The notes beneath the pieces were generated by a model. That model saw nothing but the letters and a program-made list of their open reading frames with translations, had not been told where the DNA came from and did no database searches. Both the position numbers and the translations under genes were made by a program. Below, piece by piece: positions 1 to 13,200 of a DNA stretch of 22,225 nt (position 1 is the stretch's first letter; each line of letters starts with the position of its first letter). Origin of the DNA: Brachionus koreanus (taxonomy: Eukaryota > Rotifera > Eurotatoria > Ploima > Brachionidae); NCBI GenBank assembly GCA_016987375.1, contig PJRA01000475.1, positions 309,005 to 331,229 of the forward strand, given 5' to 3'.

Positions 1-381
1 AAAAGCCGCGTTTTTATTATTTTTCCGCCTTTTATACACATAAAAACAATCGTTGTGTTTACAAATAAAAAAATTTCTAAACTTTTGCAACATACTGTAT
101 ATATCTGTAAATATAATGGAAATCACCTATTAATGGCATTAGATAGCGGATGTACAACTTCAATTTTAGCAAAGGTTTGTAGAAAAATATTGTGGTTAGA
201 GAATATAGTGGTTAGAGAATCTGACATACTGATAAAAACAGTGGATGATAACGTTGTTAAAAATGATTGTAACTTTTGTCAAGAGAATAAAATAATAGCA
301 TTGCTAAAGTGCAAAACAAAGAAAATTAAATTCATTCAAGGCTTTAAGATTTATAAATTTTTCCATTTTTGGTATTCATGA
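1..381 (+). pseudogene. LTR-retroelement retropepsin fragment (left-truncated by window)
   Basis: The frame is open from base 1 and stops at 381. It contains LLMALDSGCTTSILAKV, the active-site signature of a retropepsin-like aspartic protease (D-S/T-G with hydrophobic residues before it), followed by a plausible flap-side segment (ESDILIKTVDDNVVK). No ATG is in place; the open frame to the edge suggests this is the middle of a gag-pol reading frame. No reverse transcriptase, integrase or LTR is visible. It lies in intron 21 of the giant gene, on the opposite strand. A similar DSGCT motif recurs at 19138-19152. Confidence 0.55.
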
Positions 382-778
382 TTCCTGTGAACCTATTTTT
401 GACTTTTTATGTATTCGTATAAATATTGATTATTAAAACTGGAATAGATATTATCAAAAAAATTTAAAGTTAGTTATTTCTTTTGTATTTAGCTTTTATG
501 TTATTATTTGTATTTTAATATCCAATTTGTAGTCCTTGTTTTTCTTTGGTTTAATTTAATTTCAAATAAAAAATTTCAAATGAGAAAATTTTTTTAATAT
601 TTAAAATATTAATGCTAAATTGAAAAAAATTTATTTTTTTAATTTATTTTAAAAGCATAAAATTATTCATGATGCTATACATTCAATGTATATTCGTATT
701 ATATATCAATATGTATATTCATGAATTTTTTGACCATGTATATTGTTATATATATGATATAAATTTAATTTTACTTAC
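382..778. other. AT-rich remainder of intron 21
   Basis: No coding frame or RNA gene is seen. The stretch is A/T runs, with a short repeated motif around TATTCATGA and TGTATATTC (about 665-722). The giant gene's next exon is not here. Confidence 0.6.
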
Positions 779-1226
779 CGCTAATGATTGAATACTGCTT
801 TGTGTATAAAATAGATGAATCCAAAAAGCTAGCTGATAGATTGAAAGCCTTTTCATTGTTTAAATGATGAACAAAATCGATAGATTTTTTATAAAATTTT
901 CGGTCTACAATAGCATTTAAATAAAATCTCTGATTAAGCAGTTGATCTAGCTTAATTGCAGCTTTGGCAGTCTTGTTGAATTTTAAGTCTGAAATGAATG
1001 AACTACTATGTTTGTCTACGGCCAGTATTCCAGCTTCAAAAGTTTGCACCATTACCATAAATCCTTTATTAACCTTGCATTTTTCTTCATACCAAACTTT
1101 ATTATAACCTTCAACTGCATTAACACTCATGTTGCAATAGTCATTTTTATAATCAACATATGGATAAGACTGGTAGACCCACTCAGAACAAGAATTTTCA
1201 GCTCCACACGATTCAAATTCAATAAG
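779..1226 (-). CDS. Exon 21: part C of module 10, last exon inside the window
   Basis: 448 nt, phase 0 in, phase 1 out. It has ESCGAENSCSEWVY, VEGYNKVW, VNKGFMVMV, AVDKHSSSFISDL and NQRFYLNAIVDRKFYKKSI. It ends at a canonical G|GTAAGT donor, so at least one more exon must lie to the left of the window. Confidence 0.88.
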
Positions 1227-4200
1227 CTTAGAAAGATTAAATTGAAAAATTCAAATAAAATTTTTTTTTTATTTAATACATTAAAATTTATTTTTCCGGC
1301 TTTGACTGCAATAAACTCAAATCCCAAACAATATGCATTGAAATAAAATTCACTGCTTGGTAGAATAAATTGTCCTGTCATCATTGTACTCTCTTTGGTG
1401 TTTATTTGTTCTAAATTTGCTTGATTTCCAAAAATATTTATGCTTTCATCTTAAAAAAAATTAGATTTAAATTTATTTTAATTTAATTTTACCTTCAAAT
1501 GATATTTGATTATTTTTAAAGATGAATTTATCTGAATTTTCCATACTTAAAGCATTTACACTACAAATGATAACTTGGTCCAAAATAATTTCTGAATTAA
1601 TACATTTTATTTCAATGACTTGATCTTAAATTAATATTTTATATTAAATTTAAAAATAAAAAAAATTTATCATTACTTTTTTTGAGTTCAATTGTGAAAT
1701 TTTTTTCAAATTTTGTAAAATTATTTTTAAATAGAAAATTTAATTCAAAGTGTTTATAAAATGGATATAAATGAGCTAAATCAAATGAATAGCTATAATA
1801 ATCTTGTTCAGCAAATAAAATGTTAAAGAGAATCCGCTTATTAAATGATGAATAAATTGGAATAAAGTTAAAAGAATCTTGCTGATAATCACTAGTTGAA
1901 TTTGAATCTTCAATGAAAAATTTTGCTGTAGATTCTGAAGAAATAGAAATAAATGCCACAGATCCTTTTGGTACCTTTTCCTGTTGACATAAACTAAATT
2001 GGTTGTAGCCTTCTTGAATGTAGTATTCATGTGACAAAAGAACATCATTTGTTAAGTTAGTTCCAAAATTATCAAAATAGTCTGAACATGAGAAAACGCT
2101 TCCACAATGTGAAAATTTTGCTATACCAATTATCACTTTTCCACCCAAATAGGCATAAAATTCAAATCCAAGAACATTAGCTGCAAATTTGACTTCTGTG
2201 CTCATTAAATAATAAGTCATATTGAGAGGATTTTGAGGAACGTATCTATGGCCATTTTGATAATTTATTGTTGAAGATCCAAAAAATGACTTGGACATGG
2301 ACAAAGTGTCTATTTTAATAATAATAAAATTTATTGACTAGCTGAAAAATTTAATAATTTCAGGCTCACTTGATAGTTCTAACTGGGTTGTTTGATCGTC
2401 ACCAAAATTTATTTCTAATGTTTTGTATAAATAAGGAGTTGAAAAATCCACTGTAAAATTGAAGCTTCTATCAAATATGTATCCAATATTGGATAATTTT
2501 ATTATTGAGTCTAAATTAAAAAAAAAAACAAATTAAATTTTTGAAATTTTTATTTATTTTTAATAGTTTTACAAAGTCTGCAAAAACACACTTCAGAATA
2601 AAGCTTCTTATATTTAAAAACAATAAGAAATGATCAATATCAAAAAAAATTTAGGATTCGTGTTAAGACCCGAGTTTTGTCATCTCTTAATCTTCTTCTC
2701 TAGACCTTATTTAAATGTAGTAAAGTCATAACTGTATTTAGAGCACGCTAACACTTAATCACTATATAAACCACTAGTTATTTGAATTAACTTTGGATTC
2801 TATTAAATAAACTTTTAACTAAATTGAATTTTTTTATTTATTTTTTGGCTTTAAGTCCAAACTCGAGACTTTACATTCGGACTAAGGGAACAAGAATGAT
2901 AAATTATAAATTCAATGATATACCCAAATTATATGAAAACCATAGAAATATAGTTGATGAATGGATATGCCTGGTAAAAACAGAAGCTAGAAACCAACCA
3001 ATGTTAACAAACCCACGGTTGTCAACTATTCACAAAAAAAAACTAAGTCAGTTATGAAACCTTCCGAAAATGGAAAAGAATATTTCTCACAAATGTATAT
3101 AATTTAGCCAGAAGATAAGAGATTTATCTTCCATGCATCAAAAATCAGAGTTTGTTCAAAATCTGATCTGGCATTTGCATGAACCAATGACCCACAAATC
3201 GAGTGCGTAAACATATTCGGATACTTGATAAGCATAATCACTACATTTATTTAAAGCAAAAATAAAAAATAATAAAATTGGTCAGAAAGAAAATTGTGTT
3301 AAAAAAAAAGTTGATTTAATTTTTCAAAGATATTACCTTGGTTTTTATAAAATGTTATATTTACGTTAAAGCCAACATTTTTATCTGGCACATAATCAAA
3401 CTCTGCCTCTAAACTGCTATTCATATATGGCAACTGCTCAAAATCTTGTTTTAATTGATTGCTAGCAATGTATTTTGTCATATAAAAAGTTTTGTCAACC
3501 AGAGCATTTAACAAAAATCTCCAATTAAAACTATAGGTCACATTATACAAGCAACCTGTCAGTGCATGATCCGAATAGAAAGCATCGCTAGTCACATTAA
3601 TGGCCAATAAACTAGCTTCTTTTGTATAAGCATAGATCATTTTGCCTTTTGTCACCCACATAATTCTATTCAGTTGATACAAATTATATCCCTTGATTAA
3701 ACTTATTGTAGCAATCGGCGTTTTTCTAAACGAAGCTAAACTTGGATTTTGGCGATAAAAATATTCAGCACACGAACCATATTCATCACATCTAGATCCA
3801 AAATCAATAACCTAAAATAAAATTTTTTTTTTTTTTAAACTTTATTTTTAGATTAAAAATAAAATACATAAAGTGAAATAGTTCCGGGATTAATGCAATA
3901 CAATTCAATTCCAATCAAATAGGAATCAAATTTAAATTCTGTACTAAGCAATAAAAAATATCCTGTTATTGATGTTGATTGTTCATTCTCAATTAAGCTG
4001 TATTTATCATACAATCCAAAATAATTGGTCACTTTATCTTTCATTTCAAATCCAAAATAGTCTTTGCCATTATCAACTAGTACACTAATTGAATCATTTT
4101 TTGATTGACTCAAGCCAAAAATTGAACAATTTAAAACTCCATTTAATTTGGTATTCAAATTTGGACAATTAATGCTCAAATAGCGATCTTAAAAAAGCAA

Positions 4201-7200
4201 TTTAATTTTTCAAAAAAAAAATTTTTTAAATCTTACATTGACTTATTTGAAAATATTTTATCAAAAATATACCATCATCAAAAAAAGTTAGAGTAAAATT
4301 AAAAGTATTTAAACTTTGATTTAGATTATGGTCTATATGAATAGAGATATCGAATGTTTGAAACCAATATTTTGAATCTAGTTGAACATTTGCATAGAAC
4401 CTATAATTTGATGTTAAATTCAATTTGCTTAAGGTAGTTGAGAGACGATAATCCGATAAGTCAAAAGGATGATTTTGATCGATTGCCAAAACATTGTTGT
4501 GAAAAATTCTTAGCATACTTCCCTTTTTAATTAGTGGAAACATATTTTCCGACACTATTCTGTTATAGCCTTTATTTAGCATGAATTTGGCTGTTGCAAA
4601 TAATTTCCAATTCGAAAAGATTGGAACTGATTCTAGAATTAACTCTGAGCATGGCTTTGTTAGGCCACAATTATCATTTTCAATGATCTAAATTAAAATT
4701 AAAATTAAAATCTAATGAATTAGCAAATAAACAGTTTGCTTCTTAACTTTATTTCAATTGGTTTAGTTATTCAAGAAGAATGACTTACTGGCTTAGCTGG
4801 TTGCAGTTTTTATCTTGTTATTACTTTTTATGATTTCTGTATTAAAGCGAACTACAGTCATATGGTTCATAGTAGCCCGCGATCTAATCCTAATTTCATT
4901 AACACTAGAAAGCCCGGCTGATTTCTCATTAAAATTTCAAATAAAGTTATCAAGATAAATTAGACATTTTGTTTTAAAAATTTATTCATTTTATAAAAAA
5001 TTACAATAAAAATTTTTAGCTATTAAAAGCCATTTTTTAAAATTTTAATTTTATGTGACAAAATTCAAGTTTCAATTTTTCAAAACAGGGTCTAAAAAGC
5101 CTCACGGGCGTTCTAGTGTTAGTTTACCACTTACATTACCTGTAGCTGACGGTATGATCTAAATTAAAATCAATCACATACCGTATGATTAAAGAAGAAA
5201 CCATATAAATAATAACCATATATTTTATCTTATGAATCAGAGACAACTTTTAAAAATATTTATATTTTTTAATATTACCCTGCACTTATTTACATAATGT
5301 CCTTTCTTTTTACATTTTAGACATGTAATGCTTAAATTTTTTTTTATCTAAATTTCTGATTGCATCACTAGTATTATATAGCTTCTTAATTAATCTAATA
5401 AATATTATTGCTTTCTAATTTTTTAATGCACTACAAATTCTCAATTTTATGTTCATTTTTGTTTGTTGAACTTGTACAAAAAGTGATTGAAATCGAAATT
5501 GAAATCTTTTAAATGAATTCTAACTTCTTTCAAATAAAATATTAAAAAAATTTAGTTATTACTAATAAATATCATTATTAAATGTAAAGTTATCTACTGT
5601 TAGAAAGCAATTTTTACAAGAACTGATATTTTGAGATGTTTATCTACTTTTGAAATACATTAGAAAAAAATTTTTTTGATTTTGGTGATAATTTGAAGTG
5701 TCAAGCTTGAAAATTTACCAATATACGACCTTTGAAACTTTAAAGCGCTATATTTTCTGAAGTAAATGTCTCATAAATAAAAAAATTATATCATTCCTAA
5801 TCAGCACATTAAGATCTTTTAAAAAATCCTAAAGAGGGTTGGTTTATTTTTCAATCCAAATTGCTATTAAATATTTATTAAAAATACAGAAAATATTTTT
5901 TGAAAATCCATTAAAAAAATAAAATCCTTATTTACATAAATGGTGACATTTCCAGCATTTACGGCATAAAACTCAAAACCAACAATGTAGCTGTCAAATT
6001 TGAATTCTGTAGAAGGTAAAACAAATGTACCAGAGCTTGTCAATAAATTTTCAGCTATTTCATTTTTGGGTACTTCAGTGCCAAAATAAAATATTGAAGC
6101 CGATTGACTAAAGTTGTGAAAACTAGTCGATCCATTGGGATAACTTATTGAATATTCATCTATACTATTAAGTGTTGATGCAGTTGTTCTACAATACACT
6201 GTCTTGTCCAAAGTATCACCAGAATTGATACAGTAGGCATCCAAAAATTGCTCTAGAAATTTTTTTTTTATTTTTCTTTTTATAAGGAATTAACTTAAAA
6301 TATACTTCTGGGTATTATTATTTCATTAGTCAATTTAAAAAAATTGCTGCTAACTGTGACATTGTATTTACCATACTTTTGATATTGATGTGAAAAATAA
6401 AATTCAACTTGAGAATATTTAGTAGCCAAAAAGACATTAAAATAAATTTGATGATTAAAAGTGGAATCTAATTTAGATATTAGGTCGTTTGAAATCGAGT
6501 AGTCAGATATTTTGGCTAAACCAGTTAAGTCATAAGCAATTTTGGCTTTTGAATTCAATTCAATTAAAATCATTGATCCTTTTCTAACATGAACCCATTC
6601 TTTTAGTCTCAAAATGTTGTAACCATTGCTCAAATCAAACAACAATTCATCAGTTTCATATTTAATATACATTGAAATATTGGTACCACATGCTTGTTCA
6701 AAAATGCAGTTATCGTTAAATGAGACCACAAATATGGATAAGCATGAAGTGCATGATGTCAATGAATACAATTCAAATCCACTAATTTTAGTTTCAAAAT
6801 GAAATTCAGTATTTTTCAATAGATACTTTCCAACTGTTAAGAATGGATGTTGATTTGAAAGCGTATTTGGAATCAAAGGCCCAAAATAATTAACCACTTT
6901 AAGTGTATAATCTTGATTGATAGTAAAATTTTTAATTGTACCATCTCCAAAATCAACAGTCAAATCAATGTCTTTAAATTTACTAAAATAAAAAAGAGAA
7001 CAATTGGCTTTCACGTCATAAACCAAATAGCTGCATGATGAATAACTCCAGTACACATTCTGATTAGAAACTATTGAAAATAATCTTGTTAATCAAAATT
7101 TATTGATAATAAAGATAAAATTTACATTCTTGAATAAAAAATTTTTTTCTAAAATTGAAATTTTTGTTTGAAATTTCAGCATTTAGCTCAAATGTTTCTA

Positions 7201-10200
7201 AGTTTTGATAATGTTCAAAATTTAGAAAATGTTCAAAAACACTTGAGTAAAATTTTTGATCTGTCAATGCTCTAAAACAAAATCTGAAATTATTTTTTAG
7301 ATTTATTTTTTGAATAAAATCCTCGTTCAAATAGTAGTCAGAAATTTGTGCTTGAACGGAATCATCAATTGCAAGAGATATTGGATCAGCTGAATTAATG
7401 CCGATAAATTTGAATTTTTCAACCCATATTGCTTTTGGCAAAAAAATTTGATTCAGGCCTTTTTTTACTTTAAATGAGCCAAGATTATAACTAATAGAAA
7501 GACCTTCTATTTGAGGTGAGGACTTAAGGATACAATTTTTTGATGATTGATCAGTGCACCATTTAATTTCATAAATCTATAAAATTTTATCAAAATTTTT
7601 AAAAAAATTTATTAATTTTGTTTACCAAAATATTAAAAGTTTCATCTTTGGTACTCAAAAATTCAAAACCAATTAAGTTTGAACTGAATTGAAATTCTGT
7701 TGATGGCAGAATGAAGGAACCATTGAATGGATGTGTTTGTGAAAGAGTCAAATTTATTTCATCAACACCAAAAAATGAATATATTTTTTCTAGTTTATTT
7801 TTTAAGTAATTAAATTTAAAAATATTCAATTTTATCTCAATTACCTGAATTTATGCTATAATTGCATGTTTGGTTGACTTTTAATAAATCAGTTTTGTCA
7901 GTTGTTGTCAATAAAATTGAACAATTAAGTGATTTGTTCAATGAAAATAATTCATCTTCACATATTATATCAATGCTTTGTCCTTAAATAATTTTTATCA
8001 TTTATTTTAGTTATTTAAAAAAAAAATAATTTATTTAATCAATTTCATATCATATACTATACTAAAATGTTTCCTCATCAAAAATTAAAATCTATAAAAA
8101 ATTATATACAATCAATAACTAATGGAGTTTATCAACTTAAACAATGTGTTCCTTATGCCATCTCACATTGGAAAAAAAATTAGATTATGAAATTCATAAT
8201 CTAAATTCATGGTGAAAATGAAGAACTTATTCGGGTCAAAATCAGACAAGTCACTGACTTGACTTTAAAACGACTTTTTTTTTTTTGAGTTTTCCACAAG
8301 ATAAAACTTTAATAAAGAAAAAAAAAATTTTTAATTTTATCGAATAATTTAATCTTATTAATTTTGACATTTAATTTTTAAATTAAAATTTCAACTTAAA
8401 TAAAAATGTAATTAATACTGACTTTTTTGAAAAAAAAATTTTAAGTCAAGACTTGAAGTTTGACTTGAAATTTTACTTGACTTATAATTTTTTTTGGACC
8501 CATACTTGGATAAATTTATTCAATAGTTTCAACAATGGATCCAATTTCAGAATGGAACTGTGATTGTAAAGCTGCGATTGTAAAGATTGTAAAGTTGTAA
8601 CTTTTAAGATATTAATTTTTTGTATAATTAGTAAAATAAGCAAAATTTTCTAGAATATGATTTTTAGTCATTAAGTAGAGCAAAAAAATAGAAAAAAAAA
8701 TTTTATCAATGGTCCTTGGCTTTTGGGTATCTTCAAACCTAAAAACAAACGTACAAAATTTCAAATATTTGCTTGCATTTATTTTATATATTGTTCATTT
8801 TGTATTTATATATTGATTTTAGTTATTTATCTAACTCTTCTTTCGTTTAGCCTCTATTTCTTAGCTCCGTTGAACTGAAGCAACAAGTTCTCTGAACAAA
8901 ACTTAGCTAGCATTAATTCGACTAGTGTTCTTTTATCTAACGGATGATGCATAAGTAAATGGACAAAAATAAATTAAAAGCGAATATCTCAAAAAATAAA
9001 AAAGATATTAAGTTCTGGTTTTTTTTCTGATGTAAAGAATATATTTTTCAATAGAATTAGGATTTTTAAATAATGAAAAAACTCCATCGTGACCGAAAAA
9101 CTCCATCGCGCTTGAGGGACATTTGGCGGGTTGATATCTTTGGTCACATAATTTACATTTTCGTTCATCCATGTTGTGCTTACCATAGAATAGTGAGCAG
9201 ACGCTAAGTCAGGCCAAAAAACGTAGTCAAGGTCTTCATGATACTCATGTATAAATGGGAGCAGTCGTTTATTCAAGCATTCGTCGATATAGATGCTCGA
9301 ATTGATGGCAACCGACTTTGATAATCGAAAAAGAGGCTTAGACATACCTCGATCAGATATGGCTATCCAAACAAGCACCTTCTTTGGAAACTTCTCTTTT
9401 CCAGCAAACCGAACACTGTCCGGACTAGTAGACTTGTCATTTGTGTAATATCCAGCATTTCCCGGCATGTTGTCGCCCGCCAAAGTAAAGTACTTTTCGT
9501 CGTCCAAAATAAGCGAACATGGTGAACGATATAGCATATTTGAAAGTTTTTTACTCAATTTCTTGGCTTTCTCATGCTGTACGGCGCTATATTTTGGTGT
9601 TTTTTCACGTTTACGATATGAAATATCCATTTTTGTTAACTGCCGGCCAACTGTTGTCTGGTGGACATTAAATTTTCTTGCTAGACGCCTTTGACTCACT
9701 CCAGTTCGGTTATTGGTCAATCTCTTCAGTTTTGTCTTCTTTGCAGCTGTCCAGGTAGTTTTCGAAAAGTCTTTCGTTCAGACACAGAAAGTCCCATTTT
9801 AAAAATTTTTTTTTGCAATATTATAGCTAATTTTTAGTAGTTTATAAATAAATATATATATGATAATAAAATATTTCATTTCAGAGTGTTTTTAACACGC
9901 TAAAAAACAAATTTAGCATGTTTATTTTTCAGGATTGATTCTTAATAATCAAATTATTTGTTTAAATATTTAATATTAATTTTAAATTAATAATTAAAAT
10001 ATTTTTTGATAATAAAATCTTTAAAAAATCAACTTAAAACGCTTAAAAAACACCCTACTTTACAATTCGTCGAATTTTTTTGTTAAATTTTATTTTAATT
10101 TAATTATTTATAACTTAATTTGTCTAAATTCTAGTCTTTATGCTAAAATAAAATTAATTTTTGTGTGGCAATGTGAAATCTTTGTACAAAAATTACAGTA

Positions 10201-13200
10201 CAAAAAGGAAAAACAATTTTTGCGCAACTTGAAAAAAAATTATATAGTTTTTTCCTATTGTACTGTAATTTTTGTACTAAGATTTAACATTGCCTGTTTT
10301 GTTTTGGATTTAATCACATCTATCTTAATAATCTTTTATAATTTGACGCTAATTAAAAACTTACTTGATGTGACGCTGTAAATAAAATTTTTTGATGTGA
10401 CTGTAGAATTTAAATTTGTAATTGTAAATTCCTGTTTTCCTAATTGTTGAAATTGATGTTGAAAAAAAGTCTCGCTGACATAAAAGTTTTGCTCAGTCAA
10501 CAATTTGAAAAAAATTCGACAATTTCTAAATGGATCGATTTTGAAAGCTTGACGAGAATTTATAAAAAAGTCCGTATAGGGTCCATCACATTTGCTATCA
10601 ATTTCAATCAATGAACTTGATTCAATGCCAAACAAAACTCCTCTGGTAATAAATTCAGCTTCCATTAAAACAAATCTGTTGAATCCACTTAAAGCATTAA
10701 ATGTCCATCGATTTAGAACATTGTTCATTGAAATTATCATTGAATCCTCAAAATACTTGGAGCACAACACATTCCCACACTCGGAAAAATTGTAAGCTAC
10801 AATTGTAATTATTCCACTTGATTTAGAATAAAACTCAAAACCATTTAAAAAAACATCAAATTTTATTTCAGTATTAACAGATAAATAAGATTTGTACTGA
10901 AGGGACATTGGATTACCCAAAGAATTTGGAATCTGAAATGTGTCATTATCTAAAGGAAAAAAATTAAAATTTTTTATTTCATTTTTAATTTAGAAATTTT
11001 GATTATCAACCTGATATGGTGTCCAAATATTTTGAAACACCATTTCCATAATCTAATTTGAATGTGTTTTCTCTTGATTGTGTTATTTGATAGACAGAAC
11101 AATTGGATGTCATATCAATGCTAGTATTGTTATTGTAACAAATCACATCAAAAAACTTATCTATAAAATTTAAAATTTAAAATTTTTTTTTTTTAGAAAA
11201 AAAAAATTACCATCAGATAAAGAGAAAGTGCTATTGATGACTAAATTAGATTCTTTAAGGACTAATTGCGATTCATGCATTCCAGTATTTTGAAATTTTT
11301 TAGAATAATAAAATTCATTTTTCAAAAATAAATCATCAATATTTGCTTTAAAATAAACAGCAGTTTTAAAAGCAATATTCAAAGGATAACTATTGTTGTA
11401 ATCATCTATAAAATGATCACTGTAAATAAGATTTTCATTTTGGTATAACGCTAGTCTGGCTAATTCCTGAGTCAGTAACAGTACTGTTCCTGATTGTAAT
11501 TGCATTGGTTTATCTAGCCAAAAAATGTTGTAGCCAATTTTAATACTGAATGTTCCAATTGATGTAGCTGTTACATTTGAAGCAAGACCATATTTAATTA
11601 TATAATTTGCACAAGAAACTTCAATCCCGCATTCAAATGGCTTCAAAATCTTTTTAAAATAAATTATTTATATCTATTTGAGGAGTTTTATTTTTCTTTT
11701 TAAATTTTTTTTAAGAATTTCAAGTAAAAAAAAAATATTTACATTTCGTTTAAGTCAACACAACTCTTTAAACTTTTTCTGGATTTATTTTATTATGGCA
11801 GTTTCATACACTTAACTCGAGATAAAAAAAATGTTCTTACAGAGCTGAAACAACAGACTCAAAATACTCCCAATGCAAAATTTTACCTTTATGGTGTGAG
11901 GCTTTGGACCATCTTGTTGAAAAACCCATTTATTTTTCCCGAAAATTCTTTGACCTTCTCGTATCGCAAAAGGTAAAATTCTGCACTGGGAGTATTTTGA
12001 GTCTGTTGCTTTTAAAAACAAATAAAATTTGAATAAATATAGATTTTAAATGGCAAAATGAAAATAATTTTACATTTTTACATTTTCATATTTTTAGATT
12101 TTTTGTGCAATTTTTCAGAAAATTAAAAAAACTCTCTCAAATTATTTGGTAAACAAAAATTAAATTAAAAAATTTCTTAAATATTGCACAAAAAATCTAA
12201 AAATATGAAAATGTAAAATGTAAAATTATTTTCATTTTGCCTTTTAAATTTCTTTATTTCAGCAAATCGTTGAAAAAATATTAAACTACTACTAATTATT
12301 ATATATTATATTGTAGATTTGGCATTTAGCTTTTGAATGATATACTATTTATAGTACCTTTATATTTAAATTTTTGAAAAATTCATCTATGAAAGGGACC
12401 ATGCCCAAAATTTAAAAATACACGTAAAAAGGTCCTTGAATGCAAATTTTACTATATTTTAGGCATTCATTTAAAAGCTTTTATTCTAAATTTCAGGTGA
12501 ATATCCAATTTTGATTTAAAAAAACGATCATATTACTTAAAATTCACTTTTTAATAATTCCTTGAAATTTGATGTTTTTTGATCATAAAACTCCTGCAAA
12601 AATCATTCAATTAAAATAAACAATAGCTCATTTTAATCAGAATAAAATTCAGTATAAAACTGTATATCAAGTTGATATTTCAATTTACCCGACCACCGAG
12701 GACAATACGGGGTCAGTGTAAGTGTCACACATGAACGCATGACATAAGAGAAAAAAATAAGATATTTATTTTTTCTTTTTGATATGATTAACTATTGATT
12801 GATTAAACTAATTACAAATAAAAAAAGACTTACAAATAAATTTATTTTTCCGGCTTTTGTTGCAAATAACTCAAACGAAGCCAAGCTACAATCAAATCTA
12901 AACTCTGAATTCAACAAAAGAACTTTATCTCTGATTAAGGGATTTGAATTAGTCAGCGTTAAAGGAACATCCACTCCAAACGAATGAGATACTTTATCTA
13001 TTAAATTGATAAATAATTATGAAATATAATTAAAAATAAAAATTTCCAAAATATTACAAAAGTCTGGAATGGTGATTTTCTCTGGCATTTGATTGTCAAA
13101 GCTAATGGTCAAATGTTCATCTTTCTCAGACGATATTAATTGTATCAAGCATTTAACAGTCAAATCATTTGTTTTATTTGAACAAACAAAATCGATTGTT

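Noticed and set aside
1008..1346. 112-codon plus-strand ORF
   Set aside because: It lies antisense over exons 20 and 21 of the giant gene, starts without a sensible context and has no recognisable motif.
1776..2048. 90-codon minus-strand ORF
   Set aside because: It is an alternative frame of exon 18, which is well supported by motifs and phase.
2661..2818. Possible LTR upstream of the gag-like fragment
   Set aside because: TATA-like and AATAAA motifs exist, but no second LTR, primer binding site or target duplication could be found, so it is not listed as a separate feature.
5144..5186. CGGTATG...CATACCG inverted repeat
   Set aside because: The arms are only about 7-8 bp around a longer loop, within chance expectation for this composition.
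8562..8600. Possible CRISPR-like or satellite array
   Set aside because: Only three degenerate units of about 10 bp without spacers, in a eukaryotic intron.
9467..9694. 75-codon plus-strand ORF
   Set aside because: It is antisense to the mariner transposase remnant and has no protein-like features of its own.
10163..10381. 72-codon plus-strand ORF with hydrophobic end
   Set aside because: It is created by reading through the long inverted-repeat element at 10167-10294.
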